DNA from: Escherichia coli | Lineage (GTDB): Bacteria; Pseudomonadota; Gammaproteobacteria; Enterobacterales; Enterobacteriaceae | DNA length: 64,000 nt | NCBI RefSeq assembly: GCF_011881725.1 | Contig: NZ_JAATUR010000013.1 | Coordinates: 1-64,000 of the forward strand | Direction: 5' to 3' | In this document: positions 18,815 through 30,014 of the stretch, piece by piece | Position numbering within the stretch: position 1 is the stretch's first letter | How the letters are laid out: the number at the start of each line of letters is the position of its first letter | Notes under the pieces: model-generated | What the model saw: the letters and a program-made list of their open reading frames with translations, nothing else | Database searches by the model: none | Told to the model about the DNA's origin: nothing | Translations under genes and position numbers: made by a program

Positions 18815-20479
18815 ATGTTAAAACGTATCAAGATCGTGACCAGCTTACTGCTGGTTTTGGCCGTTTTTGGCCTTTTACAACTGACATCAGGCGGTTTGTT
18901 CTTTAATGCTTTAAAGAATGACAAAGAAAATTTCACTGTTTTACAAACCATTCGCCAGCAGCAATCCACGCTGAATGGCAGTTGGGTTGCGTTGTTGCAG
19001 ACGCGTAACACCCTCAACCGCGCGGGTATCCGCTACATGATGGATCAGAACAATATTGGCAGTGGTTCAACCGTCGCCGAGCTGATGCAGAGTGCCAGTA
19101 TTTCGCTTAAGCAAGCGGAAAAAAACTGGACGGACTATGAAGCGTTGCCGCGTGACCCACGTCAGAGCGAAGCGGCAGCCACTGAGATCAAACGTAATTA
19201 CGATATTTACCACAATGCGCTGGCGGAGCTGATCCAACTGTTAGGCGCAGGCAAAATCAATGAATTCTTTGATCAGCCGACCCAGGGGTATCAGGACGGT
19301 TTCGAGAAGCAGTATATGACCTACATGGAGCAAAACGATCATCTCTACGATATCGCCGTCAGCGATAATAATGCTTCCTACAGCCAGGCGATTTGGGTGC
19401 TGGTGGGTGTGTTGATCGTCGTGTTAGCCGTCATTGTGGCTGTCTGGTTTGGTATTAAAGCCTCGCTGGTAGCACCAATGAATCGCCTGATTGAAAGCAT
19501 TTGTCATATTGCTGGCGGTGATTTGGTAAAACCCATTGAGGTGGATGGTTCCAACGAAATGGGACAACTGGCACAGAGTTTACGCCATATGCAAAGTGAA
19601 CTGATGCGTACAGTCGGGGATGTACGTAACGGTGCTAATGCCATTTATAGCGGTGCCAGCGAAATTGCCACGGGTAATAACGATCTCTCGTCACGTACTG
19701 AGCAACAAGCGGCTTCTCTGGAAGAGACGGCGGCCAGCATGGAGCAACTGACCGCAACGGTGAAACAGAACGCCGAGAACGCGCGTCAGGCCAGTCAGCT
19801 GGCGTTAAGTGCTTCTGAAACAGCGCAACGTGGCGGCAAGGTCGTGGATAACGTAGTACAGACGATGCGCGATATCTCCACCAGTTCGCAAAAAATTGCC
19901 GATATTATCAGCGTTATCGATGGTATTGCCTTCCAGACCAATATTCTGGCATTGAATGCGGCGGTTGAAGCGGCGCGTGCGGGTGAGCAAGGGCGCGGTT
20001 TTGCGGTGGTCGCGGGAGAAGTGCGTAATCTGGCTCAGCGTAGCGCCCAGGCGGCCCGCGAAATTAAAGGCCTGATTGAAGACTCGGTAGGTAAAGTGGA
20101 TGTCGGATCTACGCTGGTCGAAAGTGCAGGGGAAACCATGACAGAGATTGTCAGCGCCGTAACACGCGTTACTGACATTATGGGAGAAATAGCTTCCGCC
20201 TCTGATGAGCAAAGCCGTGGCATTGATCAGGTTGGTTTAGCTGTTGTCGAAATGGATAGGGTAACGCAACAGAACGCCGCGTTAGTGGAAGAGTCTGCCG
20301 CCGCCGCCGCCGCGCTGGAAGAGCAGGCCAGTCGTCTGACTGAAGCCGTGGCGGTGTTCCGTATACAGCAAGCGCAACAGCGTCAGCATGAAGCTTTGCC
20401 AGTGGTAAAAACCGTCACGCCAGTTGCGTCGCGTAAAGTGGCAGTGACTGACAGTGGAGATAATTGGGAAACGTTTTAA
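18815..20479 (+). CDS. tsr: Methyl-accepting chemotaxis protein I (serine receptor)
   Basis: A 554-residue chemoreceptor. It has an N-terminal membrane segment (about 7–30), a periplasmic four-helix ligand domain, a second membrane segment (about 190–215), a HAMP domain, methylation helices ([16 protein letters not shown] and [13 protein letters not shown]) and the signalling hairpin tip [25 protein letters not shown]. The C-terminal NWETF pentapeptide binds CheR/CheB. It is about three residues longer than K-12 Tsr, with differences in the C-terminal linker. Monocistronic from a sigma-28 promoter. Confidence 0.97.
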   Translation: MLKRIKIVTSLLLVLAVFGLLQLTSGGLFFNALKNDKENFTVLQTIRQQQSTLNGSWVALLQTRNTLNRAGIRYMMDQNNIGSGSTVAELMQSASISLKQAEKNWTDYEALPRDPRQSEAAATEIKRNYDIYHNALAELIQLLGAGKINEFFDQPTQGYQDGFEKQYMTYMEQNDHLYDIAVSDNNASYSQAIWVLVGVLIVVLAVIVAVWFGIKASLVAPMNRLIESICHIAGGDLVKPIEVDGSNEMGQLAQSLRHMQSELMRTVGDVRNGANAIYSGASEIATGNNDLSSRTEQQAASLEETAASMEQLTATVKQNAENARQASQLALSASETAQRGGKVVDNVVQTMRDISTSSQKIADIISVIDGIAFQTNILALNAAVEAARAGEQGRGFAVVAGEVRNLAQRSAQAAREIKGLIEDSVGKVDVGSTLVESAGETMTEIVSAVTRVTDIMGEIASASDEQSRGIDQVGLAVVEMDRVTQQNAALVEESAAAAAALEEQASRLTEAVAVFRIQQAQQRQHEALPVVKTVTPVASRKVAVTDSGDNWETF

Positions 20480-20486
20480 TCGCTAT

Positions 20487-20520
20487 AAAAAATGCCCGAT
20501 AAGTGATGACTTATCGGGCA
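20487..20520. terminator. Terminator between tsr and lgoT
   Basis: A perfect 11-bp stem (TGCCCGATAAG ... CTTATCGGGCA, 20493–20520) separates the convergent tsr and lgoT genes. The T-run lies on the minus strand (A6 at 20487–20492), so it suits lgoT best and may serve both directions. Confidence 0.85.
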
Positions 20521-20528
20521 AGGGAAAA

Positions 20529-21887
20529 TTACTTTTTATGCGGATCGCTAATTGGCTGATGTACCATGAAGATGTACGCCAGCGCACCTGCCGCGGTGAC
20601 ACAACCGCAGATAATCAATGCCAGGCGAAATGAGTTGGTGGCATCAACAATGAAACCGGTAACAACTGGCGCGAAAGAGGCACAAATGAAGCTGGCAAAG
20701 TTCTGGATACTACCCACCGTCGCAGCCATGCGAGAGGCTACTGCTACGTGGACCAACCCCCAGCCGGATGTTCCGGCAAAGTGGAGGAAGAACAGCGCCA
20801 TGCCAATCAGCACAACCGCTGTCATGGGCGTTGTCGCTTGTGGTACTACCAGGGTAAAGGCGGCTGAACAGAACATCCCGGTAACAATACATAGCTTACG
20901 ATTCTTAATCGGATCCATCCCCCTTTTGACCAGCCAGTCGGTCGCATATCCGTTGAGCAGCATCCCTGTCCCCCCAAACATAAAAGGTATTGCCGCCATC
21001 AAACCGGTGCTTTTTAAATCCAGGTGATAGACCGTTTGCAGGTAACCCGGCAACCAGGCAATGTACAGCCACCCAGCATAGTTCATACCACTGAAACCGA
21101 GCATCATTCCCCACATTGTGCGGTTACGAAACAGACTTCGCCATTCTGCAAAATTGAGTGGCTCGCGGCGGGTATTGACGCTACCGTTGTTGAGATAGGT
21201 TTGTTCAATGGCGGTCAGTGCTATCTGCTCGCGGTTGCGATAGAGCATAAACCAGGCGATGGCAAGAAAAATGCCCAGTGTGCCAATGGAAATAAACATT
21301 CCACGCCAGCCAATGACCAGCATCAACGCTGCCAGAATTGGTGGGCTTATGGCAATGCCAAGGACGGAGGCTGCGTTAAAAAAGCCCATCGGACGTCCCC
21401 GCTCTTTGATGTTGAACCAGTCGTTAATTACTTTTACACCGCACGGGTTCATCGGTGCTTCACCGAGTCCCATGCCAATACGTACCAGCACGAACTGTGT
21501 GAAGTTGTGTACCAGGCCAGACATTGACTGGAACAGCGACCAGACGATCATCCCCAGCCCCAGTATCAGTCGGGGGCCTTTACGGTCCAACAGCACACCA
21601 CTGGGCAACTGCCCAATCCCGTAAGAGAGCGAAAACACGGAGAGCAACGCGCCGATTTCGGTGGCGTTTAACCCCAGTTCTTGACGAATAGTTAAATTCG
21701 CAACTGACAGCGAGCTGCGATCAAGAAAATTTATTACCGCTGCAATAATTAACAATAACATGGCGATGGTTCTGATGCGTTTAATTCGGGGACTACATTG
21801 AGCTAATTTCTCTGGCTGCTCGGGGATATCTTTCGACAACGAACTAAACGAAGAACGTGGAGCGAGGGTAATATTTCCTTTTTTCAC
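20529..21887 (-). CDS. lgoT: L-galactonate:H+ symporter (MFS)
   Basis: A 452-residue major facilitator transporter (twelve predicted membrane segments) with the first-loop motif NFLDRSSLSVA and LLDRKGPRLILGLG in the second loop, of the hexuronate/galactonate (ACS) group. It was formerly yjiZ. It imports L-galactonate for LgoD. It is encoded next to lgoR on the same strand, 213 bp downstream; that gap holds an AT-rich promoter region. Confidence 0.93.
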   Translation of the reverse strand: MKKGNITLAPRSSFSSLSKDIPEQPEKLAQCSPRIKRIRTIAMLLLIIAAVINFLDRSSLSVANLTIRQELGLNATEIGALLSVFSLSYGIGQLPSGVLLDRKGPRLILGLGMIVWSLFQSMSGLVHNFTQFVLVRIGMGLGEAPMNPCGVKVINDWFNIKERGRPMGFFNAASVLGIAISPPILAALMLVIGWRGMFISIGTLGIFLAIAWFMLYRNREQIALTAIEQTYLNNGSVNTRREPLNFAEWRSLFRNRTMWGMMLGFSGMNYAGWLYIAWLPGYLQTVYHLDLKSTGLMAAIPFMFGGTGMLLNGYATDWLVKRGMDPIKNRKLCIVTGMFCSAAFTLVVPQATTPMTAVVLIGMALFFLHFAGTSGWGLVHVAVASRMAATVGSIQNFASFICASFAPVVTGFIVDATNSFRLALIICGCVTAAGALAYIFMVHQPISDPHKK

Positions 21888-22100
21888 GCCGGACTCCTGT
21901 ATTTATATTTAATCGTTTGCGTAATGATATATTGCGCAAGGATGATATTAATGGCAGATGAAAGATTTAGACTTTCACTACCGCTCACAAAACATATTTA
22001 TAGTCGACTGATTGTGAGAATAAGTAAGCGCGAGTTTTGCTGTGTTTATATTTTGATAAAACCGTGCACAAGATAATGGTTTGCTGTTTTTAATCTGTAC

Positions 22101-23015
22101 TTAATGGGAGAACCGTTTATTTTTATTGATGGAGCGTATCATCGATTGTTTGGCTGAATTTAAATGGCTACGTAGTGTGATAATGGCATCCAGGTTACTG
22201 CGGCATATCAAAGCACATAGAATGGTCATATGTTCATCAATAGCAATAATATTGCGCTGCTTGAGATCGCTTTCATCACATTGCATATGAAAATGAAAGA
22301 TAACTGAGATTATTTCAAACGAGTGATCAAAAAAGCTATTATCGGTCGCTGAAAGCAGTAGGGCGTGAAATTCTCTGTCCAGTTGTGAAAACATGCGAAA
22401 GCTGCTGCCGATGTTGTCCCGCAGCATCCGGTGACGTTCGAGCATAGTTTTTGCTTGCAGCCAGCGTGGATCATTATCAGGGAGTTTGAGAAAATGCTTA
22501 ATTGAGTGCGTTTCGAGCATTTCACGCAGTTCAAAAAGCTGCTCGGCGTAGGACTGGTCGAATTGCTTCATGCTCCACTGACCGCGTTTTTCGCTTTGAA
22601 TGAAGTTATAACACCATAATTTTGAAATATATTTCCTTGCTGTCATTGAGCTTACTCCCGCTGCCCGTGCCAGTTGTAGCTCAGAAAAAGTTTCACCAAG
22701 GAGTAACTGACGCTGATTTATCATCGTGAAAAAAAACTGCTCAAATACTTTGTTTTGTTCACTCATTAAAGCGCTAGTACAGGCAAATCCGTCGTTATGA
22801 TCAGGTTTACGCACGATGACATATTCGTTTCCGACCTGCGTAATGACACCGCATTGGTGTAAATGGTTAAGAATATGACGCACCGTAGTTCGACTAACAC
22901 TGTACATTTCCGCCAGTGCGCTTTGCGAAGGGAGTGGGGAAGGGATATACCCATGTGCCATATCATCATTGAACTGGTTAATCACATTGTGGCGTAAATT
23001 TTTCGAACGACCCAT
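22101..23015 (-). CDS. lgoR: GntR-family regulator of L-galactonate genes
   Basis: A 304-residue GntR/FadR-like regulator (formerly yjjM). The N-terminal winged helix is visible (PSQSALAEMYSVSRTTVRHILNHL), then a second degenerate wHTH-like stretch (FSELQLARAAGVSSMTARKYIS) and a helical FCD-type effector domain. It regulates lgoT and lgoD in this family. Divergent from lgoD across 139 bp. Confidence 0.92.
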   Translation of the reverse strand: MGRSKNLRHNVINQFNDDMAHGYIPSPLPSQSALAEMYSVSRTTVRHILNHLHQCGVITQVGNEYVIVRKPDHNDGFACTSALMSEQNKVFEQFFFTMINQRQLLLGETFSELQLARAAGVSSMTARKYISKLWCYNFIQSEKRGQWSMKQFDQSYAEQLFELREMLETHSIKHFLKLPDNDPRWLQAKTMLERHRMLRDNIGSSFRMFSQLDREFHALLLSATDNSFFDHSFEIISVIFHFHMQCDESDLKQRNIIAIDEHMTILCALICRSNLDAIITLRSHLNSAKQSMIRSINKNKRFSH

Positions 23016-23154
23016 ATTTTCCTCCTTGTCGCGCCATTAAAGCCCGGTTTAAAACATTTTTATGTGTGTGTTTTCACAAAATAGATTTTACGTTGTGCTG
23101 GCTTTTATTATTTTTATAAATATCTAAGAAAATGAAATAATGGAGAGCAGAATC

Positions 23155-24177
23155 ATGTCTAAGATAAATATATTAATTTGCCAGCAACCAAAGGAATTAG
23201 TCTGGGAGCAACGTGAAATGCCTATTCCTGGTGATGACGAAGCATTAATAAGAATAAAGTCTGTCGGGATTTGTGGTACCGATACTCATGCCTGGGATGG
23301 GAATCAACCATTTTTTAGTTATCCACGTGTTTTAGGGCATGAAATATGTGGGGAGATCGTTGAATTGGGGAAAAATATTGCTGATCTCAAAAATGGTCAG
23401 CAAGTTGCGGTTATCCCTTATGTTGTCTGCCAGGAATGCCCTGCGTGTAAAAGTGGCCGCACCAACTGCTGCGAAAACATTTCGGTCATTGGTGTGCATC
23501 AGGATGGCGGTTTTAGTGAGTATTTGAGCGTGCCGGAGGCGAACATTTTGCCTGCTGAAGGCATTGACTCGCAGGCGGCAGCGTTGATTGAACCTTTCGC
23601 CATTAGTGCTCATTCGGTGCGTCGCGCGGCAATTACGCCCGGCGAGCAGGTGCTGGTGGTCGGTGCGGGGCCAATCGGTCTGGGCGCGGCAGCAATCGCT
23701 AAAGCTGATGGCGCACAGGTAGTGGTGGCTGATACCAGAGCGGCGCGACGAGAGCATGCCGCAACGCGTCTGGATCTGCCCGTGCTGGACCCGTCAGCCG
23801 AGGATTTTGACGACCAGTTGCGAGCGCATTTTGACGGCTCTCTGGCGCAGAAAGTGATCGACGCGACAGGTAATCAACATGCGATGAATAGCACCGTTAA
23901 TCTGATTCGTCATGGCGGTACGGTGGTATTTGTTGGCCTGTTTAAAGGTGAGTTGCAGTTCTCTGATCCGGAATTTCACAAAAAAGAGACGACGATGATG
24001 GGGAGTCGTAACGCCACGCTGGAAGATTTCGCTAAAGTCGGGCGGCTGATGGCAGAAGGGAAAATCACAGCCGACTTGATGTTAACCCATCGTTTTCCGT
24101 TCGCCACGCTGGCAGAAATCTATGAGCGCGATGTGATTAACAATCGTGAGTTGATTAAGGGCGTGATTACATTCTGA
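23155..24177 (+). CDS. lgoD: L-galactonate 5-dehydrogenase (zinc alcohol dehydrogenase family)
   Basis: A 340-residue medium-chain zinc dehydrogenase (formerly yjjN) that oxidises L-galactonate to D-tagaturonate. It has the catalytic-zinc CGTDTHAWDG and GHEICGE motifs, the structural-zinc cysteines (CQECPACKSGRTNCC) and the NAD-binding VVGAGPIGLG. MSKINILI at 23155 is preferred because GGAG lies 10 bases upstream; the in-frame ATG at 23140 has no such signal. Confidence 0.93.
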   Translation: MSKINILICQQPKELVWEQREMPIPGDDEALIRIKSVGICGTDTHAWDGNQPFFSYPRVLGHEICGEIVELGKNIADLKNGQQVAVIPYVVCQECPACKSGRTNCCENISVIGVHQDGGFSEYLSVPEANILPAEGIDSQAAALIEPFAISAHSVRRAAITPGEQVLVVGAGPIGLGAAAIAKADGAQVVVADTRAARREHAATRLDLPVLDPSAEDFDDQLRAHFDGSLAQKVIDATGNQHAMNSTVNLIRHGGTVVFVGLFKGELQFSDPEFHKKETTMMGSRNATLEDFAKVGRLMAEGKITADLMLTHRFPFATLAEIYERDVINNRELIKGVITF

Positions 24178-24193
24178 TAATCGAATTGCCATG

Positions 24194-24227
24194 CAGCGCC
24201 CAGGGAGATGTTGGGCGCTGTTTTTTT
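24194..24227 (+). terminator. Terminator after lgoD
   Basis: Stem CAGCGCCC ... GGGCGCTG followed by seven T residues. A short unrelated hairpin (GTAGGTCGCA ... TGCGACCTAC, about 24265–24291) follows before opgB. Confidence 0.93.
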
Positions 24228-24304
24228 CTATTTCTTAATAATGTGTTGTAGGCCGGAGAAGGTGTGTAGGTCGCACCTTATGCGACCTACAAATCAGTCA
24301 GTGA

Positions 24305-26596
24305 TTACCCTTCACGCTCCACCACTTTGATTTCCACCATACCAATGCCGAGCTTACGCGGCGAATGGCCGAGAATATTCCCTTCGTTGGTTGAGACAGG
24401 TTCTGGCGGAACAATTACCAGCGTGTCGGCATCGGTTGGGTTCTCGAAATGCAGCGTGGTGGTGGTCACTTCATTGCCCAGCACGATGGTTTGTTCGTCA
24501 TTGCCTACGCGTACCGGAATGGGACGACTGGCGTTATTACCGTATGCTTTGGCGGTGATCACCAGGTCAAATTTCTTCGGCAGCGGATGCTTGTACTCGA
24601 TTTTGACTTCATCGCCCATCTGCGCGTTGGACCAGCGGCCCCATGATTCCGGACGAGAAATTCCGCTAAACTGTTTCACCTCTTCCGGCGCACCCGCGAC
24701 GTTAAAAATGAAACTGTCGGCTTTGTAGCGAATATCGTTATCGACAATCTTCAGCGTATCGACATTGCCTTTGTAGCGTTCCATATCGATGACGGTATTT
24801 TTAAATGCGGTTTTGCCCTTCCACGTCGTTTTATCAACATGTTGCACATTTTGCTGCCCACCAAGCTGCCCCTGGGAAACACACCAGTCAGTGGAGAGTG
24901 CCAGTTCTGGCGCCCATAGCTGCGCCATCTTGTAGCAGCGATCAACCCAGACGAAATTGTCGCGCGGAGCGAAATCGGCCAACTGGAAACGAAGTGGTGC
25001 GGAGTATTCGCTTTCTGGCAGTGGTTCCACACGTTTGTCCGACACGCGTAACAGCAGCGGCAGACGGAAATGGGTACCCGAGAAGGCGATCATGTTTTTA
25101 TTCTGATCGATGGTGAACTCTTTCATCTCGGTGGGGAATTTCCACAGACGAATGATATCGGGCTTCCACGCCAGCACTTTCTCTTTAATGTTGAGGAACA
25201 CTTCCGACATTGATTGACCAGAGAGGCTACTACGCCCCAGGCCGATAAAGTTATCGCCACCGAGAATATCCAGCACTGTAGCGCCGTTATCCATCGTATT
25301 GCGCTTCACCGCCAGCGTCTCTTGCTGTGGCTTGTCGCCACGGATGACGAAAAACAGGTTGTTACGATCCTGTTTATTAAGGTATTTCCACGCCGTGTTG
25401 TTCATCGCCAGGTGGTCAGAAGAAACCACAATAACGGTATCTTTAAACCACGGTGAGGCTTTGATTTTATCGATAAACGCGGCGATGTTCTCCTGACTGC
25501 AACTCACCGCGCTGAATGACTGGTTAGGCTTACCGTCAAAATCATACTTTTTACGGTTACAGGTACGAGAGATAAAACCATCCGGGTGATGGGTATCGAC
25601 CGTCAGGGTAAACAGTGAGAATCGTTGACCCGACCGGGACAGTTCTTCAAACTTTTTCCACGCTTCATCCAGCACGGTATCGTCGTAGAATCCCCAGTCG
25701 TTGCGATAATGCGGGTCTGCCACCACGTTTTTCAGCTCTTCTGCACCATACAAATGGTCGAAGCCGTGTGATTTCAGGAATACATCTTTACCCGCAAAAC
25801 GCAGGTTCGCGCCCTGCACGAAATAGTTCTGATAACCCGAGTTTTTCAGGATATCGCCCAGACAGATGTTCTGCGGGAAGAAGCTGGAGACAGAGGCGGA
25901 GGCGTTACCTTCAAACGGGGCAAACAGTGGAATGCCGCACTGAGAAGCTACCATGCCCGCGATAGTGTAATCCGTTCCCGGCAGCTGCTGCGTGTGGCTG
26001 AAATCGAGTCCTTCATTTTTCAGTGCGCCCAGTTCGGGAGTGAGGTCCGGGAAAGCGTCGTTATCAAAATAGGTCCGCTCAAGACTTTCGCCGTAGATAT
26101 AAACCAGGTTGAGTTTCGGGTCAGGAATAGTTTTCGACGGCTCTTTATAATAAGCCGCAAAGTCCGGGTCGCCGTCGCGAGACTGGGATTTCACCAGTTC
26201 CGTTATCTGACGAAATGCCGGGCTGGCGTCCACCGAACCCAGCGCCAGTAAGAGCGCCAGCAGACTGTAGCCAAAATGGTGAGGATGATGGCGGCGCCGG
26301 CGTAGGATCCAGCCCAGCGCGCCGAAAACCACCGTTAGCGCCAGCACGATCCCAACTCCCGGCAGGATATACTTGCTGACGCCAGCACCGGTCAGGCTGT
26401 TAGTTAAGGTATAAAGCACCGCGTCGTTAATGCCGTCGCCCGTAAAATAGTCACTGGCAAACAGGGTAATGTTTAAAACGACAAATAACCCCAGCACCGT
26501 TAACGTGGCGGCAAACCACCAGGTGTTACGTCCCGCTTTCCATGCGTAGATCAGCACAGAGGCGAGAAATAGGGCGAAAGAGAATAGTTCTGACAA
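24305..26596 (-). CDS. opgB: Phosphoglycerol transferase I OpgB (MdoB)
   Basis: A 763-residue inner-membrane enzyme that transfers phosphoglycerol from phosphatidylglycerol to osmoregulated periplasmic glucans. Hydrophobic N-terminal segments (about 1–140) are followed by a periplasmic alkaline-phosphatase/sulfatase-type domain with [16 protein letters not shown], the metal-binding DTHHPDGF and SSDHLAMNN. Length matches the K-12 protein. It has its own promoter region: the 254-bp gap 26597–26850 shows no other gene. Confidence 0.96.
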   Translation of the reverse strand: MSELFSFALFLASVLIYAWKAGRNTWWFAATLTVLGLFVVLNITLFASDYFTGDGINDAVLYTLTNSLTGAGVSKYILPGVGIVLALTVVFGALGWILRRRRHHPHHFGYSLLALLLALGSVDASPAFRQITELVKSQSRDGDPDFAAYYKEPSKTIPDPKLNLVYIYGESLERTYFDNDAFPDLTPELGALKNEGLDFSHTQQLPGTDYTIAGMVASQCGIPLFAPFEGNASASVSSFFPQNICLGDILKNSGYQNYFVQGANLRFAGKDVFLKSHGFDHLYGAEELKNVVADPHYRNDWGFYDDTVLDEAWKKFEELSRSGQRFSLFTLTVDTHHPDGFISRTCNRKKYDFDGKPNQSFSAVSCSQENIAAFIDKIKASPWFKDTVIVVSSDHLAMNNTAWKYLNKQDRNNLFFVIRGDKPQQETLAVKRNTMDNGATVLDILGGDNFIGLGRSSLSGQSMSEVFLNIKEKVLAWKPDIIRLWKFPTEMKEFTIDQNKNMIAFSGTHFRLPLLLRVSDKRVEPLPESEYSAPLRFQLADFAPRDNFVWVDRCYKMAQLWAPELALSTDWCVSQGQLGGQQNVQHVDKTTWKGKTAFKNTVIDMERYKGNVDTLKIVDNDIRYKADSFIFNVAGAPEEVKQFSGISRPESWGRWSNAQMGDEVKIEYKHPLPKKFDLVITAKAYGNNASRPIPVRVGNDEQTIVLGNEVTTTTLHFENPTDADTLVIVPPEPVSTNEGNILGHSPRKLGIGMVEIKVVEREG

Positions 26597-26850
26597 CGGG
26601 CGATCCTCACTAAACCAGGCCGTTTAGCCGATGTTTAAGATTTTTTGAGAAACACAATGTAATGGTGCTGCCATATTGCTGCAATTCTAGTGTCAAAAAA
26701 ATGCGATGTTGTTAGGAATAAGTTTATAAACAGACTTTTTTGATCACGGTCGCTTCCCGTATAACACGGGGAAAATCGTCCAGGAGCAGGAGAAAGAGCG
26801 GGGGAGAGCCGCGTCAGCCGGGTAACAGCTAAAACGCGGCGTTTCGCGAT

Positions 26851-27348
26851 TCAGGAAATGAAGTTCAGTCCCTGCTTTAACACCAGATCGCAGGCTTTGG
26901 TTTTCACCTTTTCTGCTAGCGGAGTGGTTCCGATATTATCCAGATTGAGTTGCTGACCATCTTTGGTTTTCAGCAAACCCTGAATGCCGTCCAGATAGTT
27001 GGTGTCTTCTTTCTGCTCTTCACTGTTCAGACCTAACTTTTCCAGCACCTGGTTCTTGATGTTTTCTGCATCGGTCACCGAAGCCAGCTTTTGCTTCGCG
27101 CAATATTGCAGAATGCCTGCGGCATTGTTCATGTTATCTGCGCTTAATGCCTGGTTACCGCTGCTAAGCAGGTTAGTTAATGAAGCGAGCGACCAACCGC
27201 CTTCCTGTGTCGTGCCGTTTTGGTTGCCAAGCTCGCTGGCGGCGCTGGAGAGCGCATCTTTCCAGGACGCAGCATGCACCCCGGTGGACATTAATGCGCT
27301 GGCGGCAATGGCACAGCACAGAAGGTTTTTAACAATTTTCATCATCAT
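26851..27348 (-). CDS. yjjA: Secreted DUF2501 protein YjjA
   Basis: A 165-codon protein with an N-terminal signal peptide (MMMKIVKNLLCCAIAASALMS, likely cut after VHA) and a soluble periplasmic remainder rich in Asn/Gln/Leu. The start could be any of the three consecutive ATG codons; I used the first. It lies 45 bp after dnaC. No enzymatic motif visible. Confidence 0.88.
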   Translation of the reverse strand: MMMKIVKNLLCCAIAASALMSTGVHAASWKDALSSAASELGNQNGTTQEGGWSLASLTNLLSSGNQALSADNMNNAAGILQYCAKQKLASVTDAENIKNQVLEKLGLNSEEQKEDTNYLDGIQGLLKTKDGQQLNLDNIGTTPLAEKVKTKACDLVLKQGLNFIS

Positions 27349-27393
27349 TACTCAATGTGGAATTGTGTCGCAGTATAACGCCGGAAAGGAGGA

Positions 27394-28131
27394 TTAATAC
27401 TCTTTCCCCGTTACCCGGCTACGGTAGCTATCCCAGTTGAAGATCACCCACAAACTGTTACCCAGGCGCATACGGTCCATCACACGTTCGCCCAGCAATT
27501 TGGTCATCTCTTCCATATTACTGTTGGTCAGCATCCCGGTCGGGCGTTTGGAAGAAGAACGTCGATCGACGATCTGGTTGATGATCACCTTTTCATATTT
27601 AGATTCGGTCTGAACGCCGATCTCGTCGATCACCAGTAGATCTACATTGCTCAGATCGTTAAGCAGCTGTTCTTCACTGGTACCGCTATTTCTGAAGGTA
27701 TCTTTCATCGCTGACATAATATCGGCCACGGTGATTATCAATACAGACTTACCGCGTAGCAGCAGTTCGTTGCAGATCGCCGCCGCCAGATGGTTTTTGC
27801 CAGTTCCTGGCTTGCCAGAAAAGATAAAGCTGGCAATGTTGCCATCGAACTCTTCAACATACTGACGCGCTTTGCTTAACGCATTCATCTGTCCTTCGCA
27901 CTCAACTCGATAGTTCTCAAAGGAACAGTTTTGATGCAGTGGACGAATGCCGGAGCGATTAAAAGTACGCTGCATTTTCATCGCCCGATTCTCGCGCTCA
28001 AGAGCGGCGGCGCGGAGCACCCCTTGTTCTTTCTGCCATGCCAGAAGTTCTTCGCCCGTTTTGAAGGCGGGTTTGATATGGGCAGGCATCATTTTTTGCA
28101 GACGTTGCATCAGGTCGCCAACGTTTTTCAT
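27394..28131 (-). CDS. dnaC: DNA helicase loader DnaC
   Basis: A 245-residue AAA+ protein that loads DnaB at oriC and restart forks. It has Walker A GKPGTGKNHLAAAI, Walker B VDLLVIDEIG and an N-terminal DnaB-binding region. Two bases separate it from dnaT, so it is the second gene of the primosomal dnaT-dnaC operon. Confidence 0.97.
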   Translation of the reverse strand: MKNVGDLMQRLQKMMPAHIKPAFKTGEELLAWQKEQGVLRAAALERENRAMKMQRTFNRSGIRPLHQNCSFENYRVECEGQMNALSKARQYVEEFDGNIASFIFSGKPGTGKNHLAAAICNELLLRGKSVLIITVADIMSAMKDTFRNSGTSEEQLLNDLSNVDLLVIDEIGVQTESKYEKVIINQIVDRRSSSKRPTGMLTNSNMEEMTKLLGERVMDRMRLGNSLWVIFNWDSYRSRVTGKEY

Positions 28132-28133
28132 CG

Positions 28134-28673
28134 TTACCCTCTGAATCCCGGTGGAATTTGGCTGTCAGGTTCACTGACTGTGTTCACATCTCGTTTTGCT
28201 AATCCGCCATTGCTGGCACGACCGATTTGCAGGCTGCGCGCCAGTTTTTGTTGCCACTGCACATGATGGAAGACTTTGCCTTCCGCCTGCCAGTAAGAAA
28301 TAAATGACGCCAGTTCTTCGGCGGTGACCGGCTCTCTTAGCGCCACGCCCCATAATGCCGCCTGACGGATAAAGTCGGTATCGGGTTGCCAGTCTGGGTA
28401 CATGGCGAATTTGCCCATGGGTACGGCAACGGGGACGGCTTGCGGTTCCTGATAGAGCTGATCGTCCAGGGTCACGTCACTTCCCGGACGCGTCAGTTTT
28501 TCCTCCAATGCCAGCAGTTCAGCAAGACGCGCGGGCGTAACGGCATAAAACGCCGGTGCGTTGTTGGCAAATACGGCAATCATGCCGCCTTCTGCTTTTG
28601 CCAGAACGGTTTGGTGATCCTGTACCAGGGCATCAATACCAACGACGTCTGGGGTCAAAACTCTGGAAGACAT
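28134..28673 (-). CDS. dnaT: Primosomal protein DnaT (primosomal protein i)
   Basis: A 179-residue component of the PriA/PriB-dependent restart primosome. The start [12 protein letters not shown] at 28673 gives the known length; four extra codons upstream are in frame but lack a ribosome-binding site. Directly upstream of dnaC. The gap to yjjB is 106 bp. Confidence 0.96.
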   Translation of the reverse strand: MSSRVLTPDVVGIDALVQDHQTVLAKAEGGMIAVFANNAPAFYAVTPARLAELLALEEKLTRPGSDVTLDDQLYQEPQAVPVAVPMGKFAMYPDWQPDTDFIRQAALWGVALREPVTAEELASFISYWQAEGKVFHHVQWQQKLARSLQIGRASNGGLAKRDVNTVSEPDSQIPPGFRG

Positions 28674-28779
28674 ACTGTTTCTCAATATGGAACGATGAAC
28701 GAGAAGGGAGATTACTTTTATAGTAACACACGGATGAGGGGAGGCCGCCTCTCATCCATATGCTTTAAGCGAGGCAATT

Positions 28780-29253
28780 TTATACGCGGGGGCGCTTGCG
28801 GTACAACCACAATCCAGGAACGGAAAGGCCGATGGATAACGCGCCAACAATTGATGAAGCTGTAAGAAAGTTAGTTAACAGGGTAATCATTAACGGCTCG
28901 CTGTAACCTAACTGACTGATTTTTACCGCTGAAATCATTGCCGTATAAGCCGGAATGCCGGGGAACATGGGAATAACGGCTGCTACGGTAAAGACTTTCG
29001 GATGTGCCAGATACCAGCGCGACCACTGAATGCCAATGGTGCCGACCAGTAAGGAAGCCATAAAGGTTGCCCACTCAATATTCAACCCGCTAGTCATTAA
29101 GATCATTCTAGAACCATGACCAATCGCGCCAAGCAGCGCACACCAGCGTAATGCTCGGATTGGCACGTTGAACACCATTGCAAAGCCGACTGCCGGGATT
29201 GCCGCGAGAATCATATCCTCCGCTAATGCTAATAGAAATTCGATTACACCCAT
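28780..29253 (-). CDS. yjjB: ThrE-type exporter small subunit YjjB
   Basis: A 157-residue membrane protein (four to five hydrophobic segments) that corresponds to the C-terminal half of ThrE-like exporters. It pairs with YjjP; the pair has been linked to succinate export. The start [10 protein letters not shown] at 29253 lies inside the yjjP 3' end (10-bp overlap), indicating translational coupling. Confidence 0.93.
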   Translation of the reverse strand: MGVIEFLLALAEDMILAAIPAVGFAMVFNVPIRALRWCALLGAIGHGSRMILMTSGLNIEWATFMASLLVGTIGIQWSRWYLAHPKVFTVAAVIPMFPGIPAYTAMISAVKISQLGYSEPLMITLLTNFLTASSIVGALSIGLSVPGLWLYRKRPRV

Positions 29254-30014
29254 CCGCGTAGCCCCCAAATTGTGAGTGCCATCACCACGCCAACGCAGGT
29301 TGCCAGCGTTAGCAGACTGGCAATCGCCCAGCGTGCCAGTCCGGTATTTATATGACCTTTAAACATATCGGCTACAGCATTTATCAGCGGAAAACCCGGC
29401 ACCAGTAAAAGAACACTGGCCGCCATTGCCACAGTAGGCGTATGACTGAATGTCGGAAGTTGTAGAAGGAGGCCGGAAATTGTGGTGGCAGCGAAGGCGG
29501 TGATGCAAAAGTTAATTTGTGGATGAAGGTGGCGTTGTGCCAGTATCTGGCGGATATACATCGCCGCCGTACTGGCAAAGAAGGTGATGACGGCACCATC
29601 CCAGCCACCTTTATTGAGTTTACAGAAACAAGCGCAGGACAGGCCAACCATCAAGGCTACAAGCCATCTCGGGTAGCGTAATGGCTGAATTTGGCTAAAA
29701 CGTTTCTCAACACCTTTGTCATCCAGCAGCTTATGTTCCGCCAGAATCACAATGTGTTGTACCTCAGTAACCACATGCATATTAATGCCGCGATCGTGGT
29801 TTTTGCGCGTAGATGTCAGACATTGACCATCTTTAATGGTGGTCAATACGATGGCATTGGAGGAGATGGAGCTTTCAACGCTGTCCATTCCCAACGCACG
29901 CCCAAGTCGTGAAGAAAGCTCGTCAACCAGCGCGCTTTCCGCCCCGTGCTGTAAAAGAAATAACCCGCACTGGATACATAGCCGTGTAACGGCTCGCTGT
30001 TGCTCTGTTTGCAT
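29244..30014 (-). CDS. yjjP: ThrE-type exporter large subunit YjjP
   Basis: A 256-residue protein: a soluble N-terminal domain (about 1–115) followed by five hydrophobic segments, matching the N-terminal half of ThrE. The start [12 protein letters not shown] at 30014 gives the known length. It is the first gene of yjjPB. Upstream is a 625-bp gap before yjjQ. Confidence 0.93.
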   Translation of the reverse strand: MQTEQQRAVTRLCIQCGLFLLQHGAESALVDELSSRLGRALGMDSVESSISSNAIVLTTIKDGQCLTSTRKNHDRGINMHVVTEVQHIVILAEHKLLDDKGVEKRFSQIQPLRYPRWLVALMVGLSCACFCKLNKGGWDGAVITFFASTAAMYIRQILAQRHLHPQINFCITAFAATTISGLLLQLPTFSHTPTVAMAASVLLLVPGFPLINAVADMFKGHINTGLARWAIASLLTLATCVGVVMALTIWGLRGWV